From Arthrobacter sp. efr-133-R2A-120 (lineage in GTDB: Bacteria; Actinomycetota; Actinomycetes; Actinomycetales; Micrococcaceae), in contig NZ_JARVRF010000006.1 in NCBI RefSeq assembly GCF_030209835.1, forward strand, positions 1 to 64,000: DNA of 64,000 bases, written 5' to 3'. The stretch's first letter is position 1; each line of letters begins with the position of its first letter. Shown here one piece after another: positions 29,303 to 38,569 of the stretch. Made by a program: the position numbers and the translations under genes. A model generated the notes under the pieces. It did not search any database. It saw only the letters and a program-made list of their open reading frames with translations, and was not told the origin of the DNA.

Positions 29303-30001
29303 ATGACTGACAAGAAGACCGCCCTGGTGGTCCGTGGCGGCTGGGATGGCCACCAGCCATTCGAAGCCACGGAACTCTTCATCCCGTTCCTCAAGGACAA
29401 CGGCTACGACGTCCGGGTGGAGGAATCCCCGAAGGTATATGCCGATTCGGCATATATGGCCGGCGTGGACCTGATCGTGCAGTGCATGACCATGTCCACC
29501 ATCGAGAAAGACGAGTTCGAGGGGCTCCGCACCGCCGTCGAAAACGGCACGGGACTTGCCGGCTGGCACGGCGGCATCGCTGATTCCTACCGGAACAACT
29601 CTGACTACCTGCATATGATCGGCGGCCAGTTCGCCTGTCACCCGGGCAAACATCCGGACGAACGTATCGGCGAGCAGTCGGACAATTACGTGCCGTACAC
29701 AGTGAACATGCTGCCTGCCGCCGACAGCCACCCCATCACGCAGGGAATCGGCGACTTCGATTTGGTCACCGAGCAGTACTGGGTCCTGTCTGACGACTAC
29801 ATCGACGTCCTCGCCACCACCACCCAGAAGGTCCGCGAATGGGACCAGTGGAACCGGGAGGTCACCTCTCCCGCCATCTGGACCCGGCAGTGGGCCGAAG
29901 GACGGATCTTCGTCTGCACCCCGGGCCACCGCGTGGAAATCCTCCAGGACAGCAACGTCCGCGCGATCATCGAAAGGGGCATGCTGTGGGCAAGCCGCTG
30001 A
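29303..30001 (+). CDS. ThuA domain protein
   Basis: 232-aa glutamine-amidotransferase-like alpha/beta protein of the ThuA (trehalose utilisation) family: ALVVRGGWDGHQPFEA at the start, GLAGWHGGIADSY and QYWVLSDDYIDVLA within. ThuA acts with a Gfo/Idh/MocA partner in 3-keto-disaccharide metabolism in rhizobia. AAAGGAAACC precedes the ATG. The next gene starts inside its last codons. Confidence 0.88.
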   Translation: MTDKKTALVVRGGWDGHQPFEATELFIPFLKDNGYDVRVEESPKVYADSAYMAGVDLIVQCMTMSTIEKDEFEGLRTAVENGTGLAGWHGGIADSYRNNSDYLHMIGGQFACHPGKHPDERIGEQSDNYVPYTVNMLPAADSHPITQGIGDFDLVTEQYWVLSDDYIDVLATTTQKVREWDQWNREVTSPAIWTRQWAEGRIFVCTPGHRVEILQDSNVRAIIERGMLWASR

Positions 30002-31107
30002 AGGTCGGAATCATTGGCTGCGGAGCCATCATTGCCCAGTACCTGGCAAATTTCCGACGACTCGAAGCGATTGACCTGGTAGCCGTCGCGGACCTCGATC
30101 CCGCACGGGCGCAGGCGGTCGCGGATTCTTACGACGGCGTCCGCGCGGTGACGGTCGACGAGCTCCTGGCGGCAGACGACGTCGAGCTCGTCCTGAACCT
30201 CACGATTCCGGCCGCGCATGCGCCGATCGCTTTGAAGGCGATCGCCGCCGGCAAGAGTGTCTATGGTGAGAAGCCGCTCGCTGCGACGACCGCCGAGGCA
30301 CGGCAAGTGCTGGACGCGGCGCGGGAGGCCGGCGTCGTGGTCGGCTGCGCGCCGGATACGGTGCTCGGCACCGGGATCCAGACCGCCCGGAAGGCGATCG
30401 ACGACGGCCTGATCGGGACGCCGATCTCGGCCACGGCGACCATGGTGACCCCGGGACATGAGCGGTGGCACCCCAACCCGGACTTCTACTACCAGCCCGG
30501 CGGCGGACCGCTGCTGGACATGGGTCCCTACTACGTGAGCGCCCTGGTCACGCTGCTGGGCCCGGTGGTCTCGGTCATTGGGGCCGCAAGCCACACACGG
30601 AATACGCGCACCATTGGTTCTGGCCCGCGCGAGGGCGAGGTGATTCCGGTGACCATCGATTCGCACGTGACCGGGGTCCTGGTCCACGCCTCCGGCGCCC
30701 TGTCCACGCTGGTGATGAGCTTCGACGCGGTGAAAACCAAGTCGGCCAACATCGAGATCCACGGCGCGGCAGGGTCCCTGGTGGTTCCCGATCCGAACCA
30801 CTTCGACGGCGACGTCCAGCTCTTCACGCTTGGCGCCGACTCGTGGCAGACCCTTCCGGTCTCGGCCGGCTACATCGATTCGGGCAGGGGCTTCGGCATC
30901 GCCGACCTCGCCGCCACCCCGGCCGGCGCCGAGCCGCGCGCGGGCGGCCAACTGGCGTTCCACGCGCTCGAGGTCATGGAATCGGTGCTCGCATCCGCCC
31001 ACAATGGCTCAGCGGTGTCGATCGAAAGCACGGTGGCACGGCCGGACCTCGTGGAGCTGACCGCGCTGGCGGCCCCGCTCGCGGAGGTTCAGGGAATCAG
31101 TTCGTAG
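29986..31107 (+). CDS. Gfo/Idh/MocA family oxidoreductase
   Basis: 373-aa NAD(P)-dependent oxidoreductase, starting at a GTG that overlaps the thuA-like stop by 16 bases (AAAGGGGC upstream). Rossmann motif VGIIGCGAIIAQYL, active-site VYGEKPLAA, and GGGPLLDMGPYYVSAL in the second domain. It is probably the ThuB-type partner of the upstream ThuA protein. Its 3' end overlaps the convergent ROK gene by 19 bases. Confidence 0.9.
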   Translation: MGKPLKVGIIGCGAIIAQYLANFRRLEAIDLVAVADLDPARAQAVADSYDGVRAVTVDELLAADDVELVLNLTIPAAHAPIALKAIAAGKSVYGEKPLAATTAEARQVLDAAREAGVVVGCAPDTVLGTGIQTARKAIDDGLIGTPISATATMVTPGHERWHPNPDFYYQPGGGPLLDMGPYYVSALVTLLGPVVSVIGAASHTRNTRTIGSGPREGEVIPVTIDSHVTGVLVHASGALSTLVMSFDAVKTKSANIEIHGAAGSLVVPDPNHFDGDVQLFTLGADSWQTLPVSAGYIDSGRGFGIADLAATPAGAEPRAGGQLAFHALEVMESVLASAHNGSAVSIESTVARPDLVELTALAAPLAEVQGISS

Positions 31108-32303
31108 GCCTGGCTCAAAATTCTCCGGACTGAGGTTGCTGCGGCGCCCCTGAGGGCCCCCGTCTGCCCCAGTCCGGAGAACGCCAGGTTTCCTTCCGGG
31201 ATCAGTCCCGGTGCGTGGTGGTCCAAGCTCCGGCGCAGCGCGGGAGCGATCCACTCCTCGAGTACGGCGAAATGACCGCCCAGCACGACGGCGGAAATGT
31301 TCGCCACCCGCGCTGTGGAGGCCACCGCGATTCCGAGATACCGTCCGGCCTGTTCCACCGCTGAAACCGCGAGTTCATCGCCGTCGTGGGCAAGTTGCAG
31401 CAAGTGGGCCATATGCCGCGTGGTCGAATCCCGATCCATTCCAGCAGCGGAATATATGGCGTCCTGGCCCGCGAACGTTTCAAGGCAGCCGTGGCCGCCG
31501 CAGGCGCACAGCGGGCCGTCGGGATGCACCACCACATGCCCGATCTCACCGGCATGACCCTGGGGGCCGTCGAAGAGCTGGGAAGCCATGACCAGGCCGC
31601 CACCAACGCCCACTTCGCCGGAAATGTACAGGAAGTCCCGGAACCGATCCCTTGTACCGTGATCTGCGCCGTGGCCAAACCAGAGTTCCGCGAGCGCGGC
31701 GCTATTGGCCTCGTTCGAGAGGGTCACTCCGAAGGGGGCTTCGGGCAGGAGCCGGGGCAGCTCTTCGGACAGCCCGACGTCGGCCCAGCCCAGGTTCGGT
31801 GCGGCCACCACCACGTTGTGTTCCGTGTCCACCAATCCGGGCACCGTCAGTTCCCCGCCAAGAAGCTCGACGCCTGCGTCCGCCGCCTTTGCCGCTGCCC
31901 GCTGAGCGATGGCGACGAGGAGCGGCAGGATGTCGGAAGGCAGGCTCCCACGGTTGTGCCGTTCAAGGGTTTCGTGGAAGACCAGTTCCCCTGCGAAGTC
32001 CAGGACTCCCACCGCGAGGTAGTCCACATTGATTTCCGCGGCCAAAGCGCCGCGAGCCGGATTGAGGAGAAGACCGGTTCCGGGCCGTCCCCGTTCGCCG
32101 TCGCGGGTGACACTTGTTTCCAGCACCAGGCCGGACTCAAGCAGATCGGCTACCAGGCTCGAAACGGAGGCCTTCGTCAGGCCGCTTTCCGCGGCAAGCT
32201 GCGCGCGCGTGGCCCCGCCGTTCCCCTGGATCCCGTCGAGCACGAGTGCCAGGTTCTGCCTGCGGACATCGCCCACTCTCCCGGGCGACGACGTGGCGGG
32301 CAT
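31089..32303 (-). CDS. ROK family transcriptional regulator
   Basis: 404-aa repressor: N-terminal winged helix (RAQLAAESGLTKASVSSLV) and a sugar-kinase-like ROK domain with GHAGEIGHVVVHPDGPLCACGGHGCLE-type zinc cluster (CxCGGHGC). GGAGG five bases before the ATG at 32303 fixes the start, not the upstream in-frame ATGs at 32348. It ends the rhamnosidase operon on the minus strand and overlaps the convergent oxidoreductase gene by 19 bases, so it may link the two sugar operons. Ligand unknown. Confidence 0.9.
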   Translation of the reverse strand: MPATSSPGRVGDVRRQNLALVLDGIQGNGGATRAQLAAESGLTKASVSSLVADLLESGLVLETSVTRDGERGRPGTGLLLNPARGALAAEINVDYLAVGVLDFAGELVFHETLERHNRGSLPSDILPLLVAIAQRAAAKAADAGVELLGGELTVPGLVDTEHNVVVAAPNLGWADVGLSEELPRLLPEAPFGVTLSNEANSAALAELWFGHGADHGTRDRFRDFLYISGEVGVGGGLVMASQLFDGPQGHAGEIGHVVVHPDGPLCACGGHGCLETFAGQDAIYSAAGMDRDSTTRHMAHLLQLAHDGDELAVSAVEQAGRYLGIAVASTARVANISAVVLGGHFAVLEEWIAPALRRSLDHHAPGLIPEGNLAFSGLGQTGALRGAAATSVRRILSQAYELIP

Positions 32304-32440
32304 GTTTCCTCCAGAATCCTGTTTCGACAAGGTGATCTTCATCATCATTCAGGGTTCCGCGGTTCCGGGCCATTTGGACCGTGCCGTGCGGCCTGGCGAC
32401 GATCCTGCGCCGGAACCGCGTGGCTCCGGCGCAGTAGTGC

Positions 32441-35059
32441 TCACATGACCGGGACGCTCAGCTGGTGCTTTCCCGGGCCCAGTTCGCTGGGGAGGCCGCC
32501 GGGGAGCTGGACTGTCGCCGTCGTGCCGGTCGGTATGGTGGCGTCGAGGTGCATGGCCCCGTTCTCGATCCGCCATGCGACTTCGGCCATGCCGTAGGGG
32601 GTCAGGTGGCGCGTGGTCGCGTGGGTGATCCCTCCCCCGGGTTGCGGCCGGATGCCAATCTTCTTGTAGCCGGGTTCGAGGGGTGAGAGCCCGCCCACGA
32701 CACGGTGCATCCAGTCAGCTACTGCGCCGAGGGCGTAGTGGTTGAACGAGGTCATCTCCCCGGGGTTGATGGTGCCGTCGGGCAGCATCGAGTCCCACCG
32801 TTCCCAGATCGTGGTTCCGCCTTGCTTCACGGCGTACAGCCATGAGGGGCATTCTTCTTCCTTGAGCAGATCGTAGGCGGTCCCGACGTGGCCGCCGAGG
32901 GTGAGGGCGTCGCTGATGACCGGGGTGCCGGCGAATCCGGTGGCGATGCGGTTCCCGGATTCGGCAACGAGTTCGGCGAGGCGCCCGGCCGCGCGGCGCT
33001 TCTGCCCTTCTGTGGGCAGGAGGTCGAACACGAGCGCGAGGGCGTAAGCGGTCTGAGCGTCGCTGGTCATGGTTCCGTCCTCGCGAACGTACCGCTGGGC
33101 GAATGCCTGCCTGACCCTCCCGGTCAATTCCGCGTACCGGGCCTCGTCGTCGGCATTGCCGAGGACACCGGCGATCCGCGAGAGATGGCGTGCGGACCAG
33201 GCGAAATACGCAGTGGCGACGAGGTAGCGGTCGGTGCGCGCGTCTGCGGGGTCGTGCGGGGGCGCGGCGGGGTCAAGCCAGTCGCCGAGCTGGAAGCCTT
33301 CGTCCCAAAGGTGGGTTTCACCGGCCCGTTCGGCCATGAGCTCGACCCACGCTTTGGCACTGGCGTACTGGTCGGCGAGCACGCCCTTGTCTCCGAAGCG
33401 TTCGAACAGGGTCCAGGGGGTGAGGACGGCGACGTCGCCCCACACTGCCCCGGGGATCGTCTCCTCCCACGAACCGGCCTGGACCCAAGGGACATACCAG
33501 GGGACGGTCCCGTCCGGGAGCTGTTCGTCGGCGACGTCCTTGAGCCAGCCGGCGAGCATCCCGGAGCAGTCGTAGAGGAAAGAGGCCGTGGGGGCGAAGA
33601 CCTGGATGTCGCCGGTCCATCCGAGACGTTCGTCACGTTGGGGGCAGTCCGTGGGGATGCTGACGAAGTTACCGCGCATGCTCCACCTGACGTTCTCGTG
33701 CAGGCGGTTGATGAGCGGGTCCGAGCATTCGAACCAGCCGGTGCGTTCCATGTCGGTGTGGTGGACCCGGGCTGTTACCGCGTCGAGATTGACGGCGTCG
33801 ACGGCCCCGGTGATCTCCGCGTAACGGAAGCCGTGCATGGCGAACCGCGGCTCCCACGTGTGCTCGGACTCGTCCGCGAGGGTGTATTCGTCAGTCGAGG
33901 CGGCCAGGCGCAACGGCCTCGTGTACAGCTCGCCGTCCTGGAGGACTTCCGCGTGGCGGATGGTCACGGTGTCGCCAGGCTTGCCGTGGGCAGTGAGCCG
34001 GAGCCGGCCGACGAGGTTTTGGCCGAAGTCGACGAGGGTCCTGCCTGAGGGCGATGTCCAGACGCGTTGCGGCGCGAGCTCCTCGGTGCACCGGACCGGC
34101 GGCCCTGCGGGGGCCTCGAGGGTGGACTTGGCCAGGTCGACGACCCGTACCCCGGACCATGCACTGTCATCAAAGCCGGGCTGCGACCAGCCGGGTTGCT
34201 CGAGGCGGGCGTCGTGGCGTTCGCCGTCGTAGAAGCTCGCGAAAGTGATGGGTCCGTGGGAGGTTCGCCATCCGTCGTCGGTGGTGATGACGTCCCGCCG
34301 GCCGTCGTCGTAGGTGATTTCGAGCTGCGCGAGCAGGGAGGTCCGGTCCCCGTAGGTGTTGCGGCTGCCTCCCTGGAAACCGATGCGCCCGCGGAACCAG
34401 CCGTCGGCCAGCCACGCGCCGACGGTGTTCTCGCCGTCGAGGAGGAAGCCAGTGACGTCGAACGTTGAGTAGAGCAGGCGGTGGTCGTAGCTCGTCCAGC
34501 CTGGGGCGAGGACTTCGTCCCCCACCCGCCGGCCGTTGATCTCCGCCTCGTACACGCCTTGCCCGGTGATGTAGAGCCTGGCCGAGGCAATGCTTGCCCG
34601 GGCTGCGAAAGAGCGCCGGAGCAGGGCAGGGGGGTTGTCTTCCTCGCGGTCTTTTTCCAGGTCCGGACTGATGGCCAGGGCCGTCCAGTCCTCGGGGCCG
34701 AGGAGGCCGGCCTCGATGGTGAGGGCTTCGCTCCAGGGAGACGGGTTGGCGTCGCTTCCCCAGACCCGCACGTGCACCTCGACGCGCTCACGGGACTCCA
34801 GTGCCGGGAACGGCCACTCCACGAACACGGACTCCGGAGACAAGACGTCCGTTGTCACCTGCGCCTTCCCTGCCCGCTCGACGGCGATCTCGTACTTGCG
34901 CTGTTGCCACCCGGCAGGGGCTTGTGTCTGCCAGGAAAGTCGGGGGCGTGCTTCGCCGATGCCGAGGGCAACCGTCCGGTGTTCGGCCTGCAGACGGACC
35001 ACCCGGGCGGTGGCTGCAGTGGTCTCTTCTGTCGCTGTGGCTGTTGCCGGGAGTGTCAT
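32441..35059 (-). CDS. Alpha-L-rhamnosidase (GH78)
   Basis: 872-aa glycoside hydrolase that releases L-rhamnose from glycosides such as flavonoid rhamnosides or pectin side chains. N-terminal beta-sandwich domains (VLAPGWTSYDHRLLYSTFDV), then the (alpha/alpha)6 barrel with DCPQRDERLGWTGD, which carries the acidic catalytic region, and TTIWERWDSMLPDG. A C-terminal beta domain closes it. No signal peptide, so it is intracellular: the imported substrate would be cleaved inside. It follows the importer genes on the minus strand and is preceded by GGGAAG. Confidence 0.93.
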   Translation of the reverse strand: MTLPATATATEETTAATARVVRLQAEHRTVALGIGEARPRLSWQTQAPAGWQQRKYEIAVERAGKAQVTTDVLSPESVFVEWPFPALESRERVEVHVRVWGSDANPSPWSEALTIEAGLLGPEDWTALAISPDLEKDREEDNPPALLRRSFAARASIASARLYITGQGVYEAEINGRRVGDEVLAPGWTSYDHRLLYSTFDVTGFLLDGENTVGAWLADGWFRGRIGFQGGSRNTYGDRTSLLAQLEITYDDGRRDVITTDDGWRTSHGPITFASFYDGERHDARLEQPGWSQPGFDDSAWSGVRVVDLAKSTLEAPAGPPVRCTEELAPQRVWTSPSGRTLVDFGQNLVGRLRLTAHGKPGDTVTIRHAEVLQDGELYTRPLRLAASTDEYTLADESEHTWEPRFAMHGFRYAEITGAVDAVNLDAVTARVHHTDMERTGWFECSDPLINRLHENVRWSMRGNFVSIPTDCPQRDERLGWTGDIQVFAPTASFLYDCSGMLAGWLKDVADEQLPDGTVPWYVPWVQAGSWEETIPGAVWGDVAVLTPWTLFERFGDKGVLADQYASAKAWVELMAERAGETHLWDEGFQLGDWLDPAAPPHDPADARTDRYLVATAYFAWSARHLSRIAGVLGNADDEARYAELTGRVRQAFAQRYVREDGTMTSDAQTAYALALVFDLLPTEGQKRRAAGRLAELVAESGNRIATGFAGTPVISDALTLGGHVGTAYDLLKEEECPSWLYAVKQGGTTIWERWDSMLPDGTINPGEMTSFNHYALGAVADWMHRVVGGLSPLEPGYKKIGIRPQPGGGITHATTRHLTPYGMAEVAWRIENGAMHLDATIPTGTTATVQLPGGLPSELGPGKHQLSVPVM

Positions 35060-35162
35060 GTGGTTCTTCCCAAGTGCTCTCGAGGTGTGAGGGCAGTGGC
35101 GGTCCTGGGGACCGCCACTGCCAGGTGATCGGGTTACGGCTCGCGCGGCGGGCCGGGAGGGC

Positions 35163-36440
35163 CTAGGAGCCTGAGGTGTAGGCGCTGTCCATTTGCTTCA
35201 GGGCCCCGTTAGCGTCCGTCTTGCCGGCCAGGAGATCCTGCACTACCTGGAAGAGGGTCTGCTGGACGCGGGCGTTGGGCCAGTTCTGGTCCATGAACGC
35301 GTCCGTCTTGCCGCCCTTCTGGTATCGCTGGAGCGTGCTCAGGGCCGGGTCAACCTTGAACGCATCGTTCGGGACCGCCGGCAGGGCCTTGTTGGTCTGC
35401 GCGTACAGGTTCATGCCCTCAGGGCTCTCGAGGAAGTTGACGAACTTGATCGCGAGGTCCTTGTTTTTAGCGTGCGCGTTGACCCCGTAGGTCGATCCTG
35501 CGGCGCCGGCCATGCGGGTATCAGCCACGTTGTCGCTGGCAGGGACCGGAAGCATGTTCAGCTCGGTGCCCTTCGGTGCCTGCGTGCTGATCGCGGCCAC
35601 GGCCGAGTTCACCTGCACCACGCTGAGCGCGTCGCCCTTGGCGACGGCGGCAAGGCTGGCGTTGTAGTCAGTGCCGAGGGGGTTGGCCTGGAAGCAGCCG
35701 GCCTTCTGCATCTCGACGTACTTGTTGAGCGCGTCGGTCCACTTCGAGTCGCTGAAGGTGGCCTTCTTGTCGGTCATGTCCTGGGGGAAGTTCGGGTTCG
35801 GACCGTAGACGAGTGTAGGGGTCAGTGCGTACGGGATGAGCTGGGTGACCCAGTTTGTCTGCGCGCCCAGCTCGAAAGCGGTCTTGCCCTTGGCCTTCGC
35901 CGCGGAGCAGAACTGCAGCAGACCGCTCCACGTGGTCGGCGGGGTCAGGCCCGCCTGGGTCATCGCGGTCATGTTGTAGACCGCGCCAATACCGGAGAAC
36001 GTAACGGAGGCGCTGTAGGTCTTGCCGTTGTACTGGGTGACCGGCTTGATCCCGGCCGGGAAGCTGTTCGCCCAGGACTGGCTGGAAAGGTCTTCCAGGA
36101 AACCGGCCTTGCCGACCACGCGGGTGGCCATGGGGTTGCCGTCCCCCGGCCAGACGAAGACGACGTCAGGGGCGGTTCCCGAGGAGAGCTGGGTGCGGGT
36201 GGTGGTCTGGTACTGGTCCAGGGCCGACGTCGTGTACTTCACGTCCACACCGGGGTTCTGTTCCTTGAACTTGGCCACGACGGCGTCGAGGGCGGGCTTT
36301 TCGTTGGTCGTGGCCGCGAGGGTCAGGGTCTTTCCGTCCCCTGCTCCGGCGCCGGCGTTGGAACTTCCTCCGCTGCATGCGGTGAGGCCGAGGGCCGCGG
36401 CGACGGCGACCGAGAGGGCCAGAAGGCTCTTCTTGTGCAT
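35163..36440 (-). CDS. ABC transporter sugar-binding lipoprotein
   Basis: 425-aa CUT1-type binding protein. Signal peptide with lipobox LTAC, lipidated Cys22, then SGGSSNAGAGAG linker. AAGGAGAG seven bases before the ATG. It is the third gene of an operon headed by two permeases, an unusual order, and precedes the rhamnosidase. Likely ligand: a rhamnose-containing oligosaccharide or glycoside. Confidence 0.92.
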   Translation of the reverse strand: MHKKSLLALSVAVAAALGLTACSGGSSNAGAGAGDGKTLTLAATTNEKPALDAVVAKFKEQNPGVDVKYTTSALDQYQTTTRTQLSSGTAPDVVFVWPGDGNPMATRVVGKAGFLEDLSSQSWANSFPAGIKPVTQYNGKTYSASVTFSGIGAVYNMTAMTQAGLTPPTTWSGLLQFCSAAKAKGKTAFELGAQTNWVTQLIPYALTPTLVYGPNPNFPQDMTDKKATFSDSKWTDALNKYVEMQKAGCFQANPLGTDYNASLAAVAKGDALSVVQVNSAVAAISTQAPKGTELNMLPVPASDNVADTRMAGAAGSTYGVNAHAKNKDLAIKFVNFLESPEGMNLYAQTNKALPAVPNDAFKVDPALSTLQRYQKGGKTDAFMDQNWPNARVQQTLFQVVQDLLAGKTDANGALKQMDSAYTSGS

Positions 36441-36528
36441 TGTGTTGCTCTCCTTTGAACTGCAGCCAGGGCGCTGCCTAGGTAAAGACGTGAGGACCGG
36501 ACGGCCTCACGCAGATGAGGTGAGGGGA

Positions 36529-37350
36529 CTAGCCTTTGAGACCGCTGGCGAAGCCCTTGATGATGGTGTTCTGCATCGCGAAGTAGGCGATGAGGATCGG
36601 CGCGATGGTGATGACCAGACCGGCGAAGACCAGGTTCCACTGCGAGACGTACTGGCTGACGAACGAGAACAGGGCGACCGGTACGGTTTGTTGGTTGCTG
36701 CCGCTCAGGTACAGCAAAGGGGTCAGGAAGTCGTTCCAGACGTGAAGGACGTTCAGGATGATGACCGTGCCGGTGATGGGACGCACCAGCGGGAAGATCA
36801 CCGAGAAGAAGCTCCGCAGCGGGCCGGCGCCGTCGATCGCGGCGGCTTCCTCGTAGTCGAGGGGAACCGCCCGGATGAAGCCGGTGTAGAGGAAGACCGA
36901 GAACGGAACCTGCAGTCCGGCGTAGTACAGGACCAGGGAGATCGGGTTGCCGAGCAGCCCCAGGTCCCGGATGGTCGTGTACAGCGGGATGAGGGCAAGT
37001 TGGAAGGGCAGGAGCAGGCCCAGCATGAAGACGAAGAACAGCCACTTCGACCATCTCTTCGTCACCCGGGCCAGGGGGTAGGCGGCCAGTGCCGAGATGG
37101 CGACGATGATCAGTACGCTGAACACGGTGACGAAGGCGCTGGTCAGCAGGGCCTGGCCCAGGTTGGCCTGGCTCCACGCGTCGGAGAAGTTCTGGAACGT
37201 GATGTTGGTGACCGGCGCCAAGGGGGAGGACTGGTCGTCCGGCGTCTTCAGTGCCAGGTTGACCAGGATGTAGACGGGGAGGAAGAAGAGGACGCCGACG
37301 AGGACCATGACGGCCTCGAGGATGAACGTCCGCCAGGTGTAGCGGTTCAC
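36529..37350 (-). CDS. ABC sugar transporter permease (MalG type)
   Basis: 273-aa inner-membrane subunit, six hydrophobic segments, EAA loop YEEAAAIDGAGPLRSFFSVIFP. GTG start overlaps the stop of the preceding permease by four bases (GTGA). No ATPase gene is present in the operon. Confidence 0.92.
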   Translation of the reverse strand: MNRYTWRTFILEAVMVLVGVLFFLPVYILVNLALKTPDDQSSPLAPVTNITFQNFSDAWSQANLGQALLTSAFVTVFSVLIIVAISALAAYPLARVTKRWSKWLFFVFMLGLLLPFQLALIPLYTTIRDLGLLGNPISLVLYYAGLQVPFSVFLYTGFIRAVPLDYEEAAAIDGAGPLRSFFSVIFPLVRPITGTVIILNVLHVWNDFLTPLLYLSGSNQQTVPVALFSFVSQYVSQWNLVFAGLVITIAPILIAYFAMQNTIIKGFASGLKG

Positions 37351-38306
37351 TTTGTGCCTCCCTGCTTGCCGAGGAGCTTGTATTGAGCGGTGGAGAGGAT
37401 CGCGACGAACGCGGTCAGGACCAGGGCCATGGCGATGCCGTAGCTGAAGTCGCCGAACTGGAACGCGTTCTTGTAGATCAGGGTCGACATGGTGTCCGTC
37501 GAGGTTCCGGGGCCGCCGGAAGTCATGACCCAGACCTGGTCGAACAGCTTCAGGCCTCCGATGATCGAGAGCATCAGGTTGATCGTGATCGCCGGAGCCA
37601 GCTCCGGGCGGACCACGTACCAGAACCGGCGGAACGGGCCTGCGCCGTCGATTCTGGAGGCCTCGAGCACATCTTCAGGGACTCCCTGCAGGCCTGCCAG
37701 GAAAATCACCATCGAGTAGCCGGCGAATTGCCAGACCACAGTCGCGACGATGGACCATAGGGCGATGTCGGCATCCCCCAGCCAATCGTGCTGGAGGGCA
37801 CCGAGGCCGAAGAACCCCAGGATCTGATTGATCGCCCCGTCGGGGGTCATGAGGTACTTCCACAGGTAGCCGGTGGCAACGGGCGTAATCACTGCCGGCG
37901 TGAAGAGGGCCACGCGCAGGATGTTGCGGCTCTTGATCTTGCTGTGTACGCCGAGGGCCAGCAGCAGTCCGATGAGGTTCTGCACCACAGTGATAGCGAA
38001 GGCGATCAGCAGGGTGTGGACCACGGCACCGACGCCCCCGGGGTCCTTGAGAAGGCGTTCGAACTGGGCCAGGCCCACGAAGTCCTTGGTGGCCGAGAGC
38101 CCGTCCCAGTTGGTGAACGCGTAGGCGGCGCCCTGCACGCTCGGCCACAGGACCACGAACAGGAAGAACACGAGGGCCGGAACAACGAACCACCACGGGA
38201 CGGTGCCGATGCGTCGTGCGGTGAACTTCCGGGTGCGGCGGTCAAGGGGCGGAACGGGCGCGGCAGCCTCGGCCACCGCCACCGACTGGCGCTCTGCCGA
38301 GCTCAT
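37347..38306 (-). CDS. ABC sugar transporter permease (MalF type)
   Basis: 319-aa inner-membrane subunit with EAA loop VLEASRIDGAGPFRRFWYVV. GGGAGG six bases before the ATG at 38306 is the best start; the frame extends to 38348 without a ribosome site. First gene of the rhamnoside operon, directly behind the LacI-controlled promoter. Confidence 0.9.
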   Translation of the reverse strand: MSSAERQSVAVAEAAAPVPPLDRRTRKFTARRIGTVPWWFVVPALVFFLFVVLWPSVQGAAYAFTNWDGLSATKDFVGLAQFERLLKDPGGVGAVVHTLLIAFAITVVQNLIGLLLALGVHSKIKSRNILRVALFTPAVITPVATGYLWKYLMTPDGAINQILGFFGLGALQHDWLGDADIALWSIVATVVWQFAGYSMVIFLAGLQGVPEDVLEASRIDGAGPFRRFWYVVRPELAPAITINLMLSIIGGLKLFDQVWVMTSGGPGTSTDTMSTLIYKNAFQFGDFSYGIAMALVLTAFVAILSTAQYKLLGKQGGTK

Positions 38307-38395
38307 CGCGTCCCTCCCGGCAATGCCGGCACCGGGGTGCTGATCCAACGAATCACGGGAACCTCTCCATCGAGTAGAAAACGTTGCTTGCTAAT

Positions 38396-38407
38396 TGAAG
38401 CGCTTCA
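38396..38407. promoter_or_regulatory. LacI-type operator at rhamnoside operon start
   Basis: TGAAGCGCTTCA, a perfect 12-bp palindrome, placed just past the -10 box of the minus-strand promoter. Similar sites are TGAAACGATTTA (38454-38465) and TGAAGCGCTTTA (38539-38550). Confidence 0.75.
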
Positions 38408-38416
38408 TCTGGATTC

Positions 38417-38446
38417 AGAATAGAGGTGCTATGTGATGTGCGTCAA
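38417..38446 (-). promoter_or_regulatory. Promoter of rhamnoside importer operon
   Basis: On the minus strand TTGACG (38446-38441), 18-base spacer, TATTCT (38422-38417). The perfect operator lies 10 bases downstream, where a repressor would block initiation. Confidence 0.6.
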
Positions 38447-38452
38447 TAGATT

Positions 38453-38550
38453 TTGAAACGATTTAATTCAGATCTCGCCGGACTTCGCTGGGCTTGACCG
38501 TGTCAGCGCGGCCTTCTATCCTTGCTTGAAGCCATAAATGAAGCGCTTTA
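38453..38550. promoter_or_regulatory. Two auxiliary LacI-type sites
   Basis: TTGAAACGATTTAA at 38453-38466 is a degenerate copy, and TGAAGCGCTTTA at 38539-38550 differs by one base from the perfect site. The latter lies 19 bases before the lacI-family start. Three sites in 155 bp suggest repression by looping and autoregulation. Confidence 0.6.
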
Positions 38551-38569
38551 GGATTGAGGGGCGAACCGC

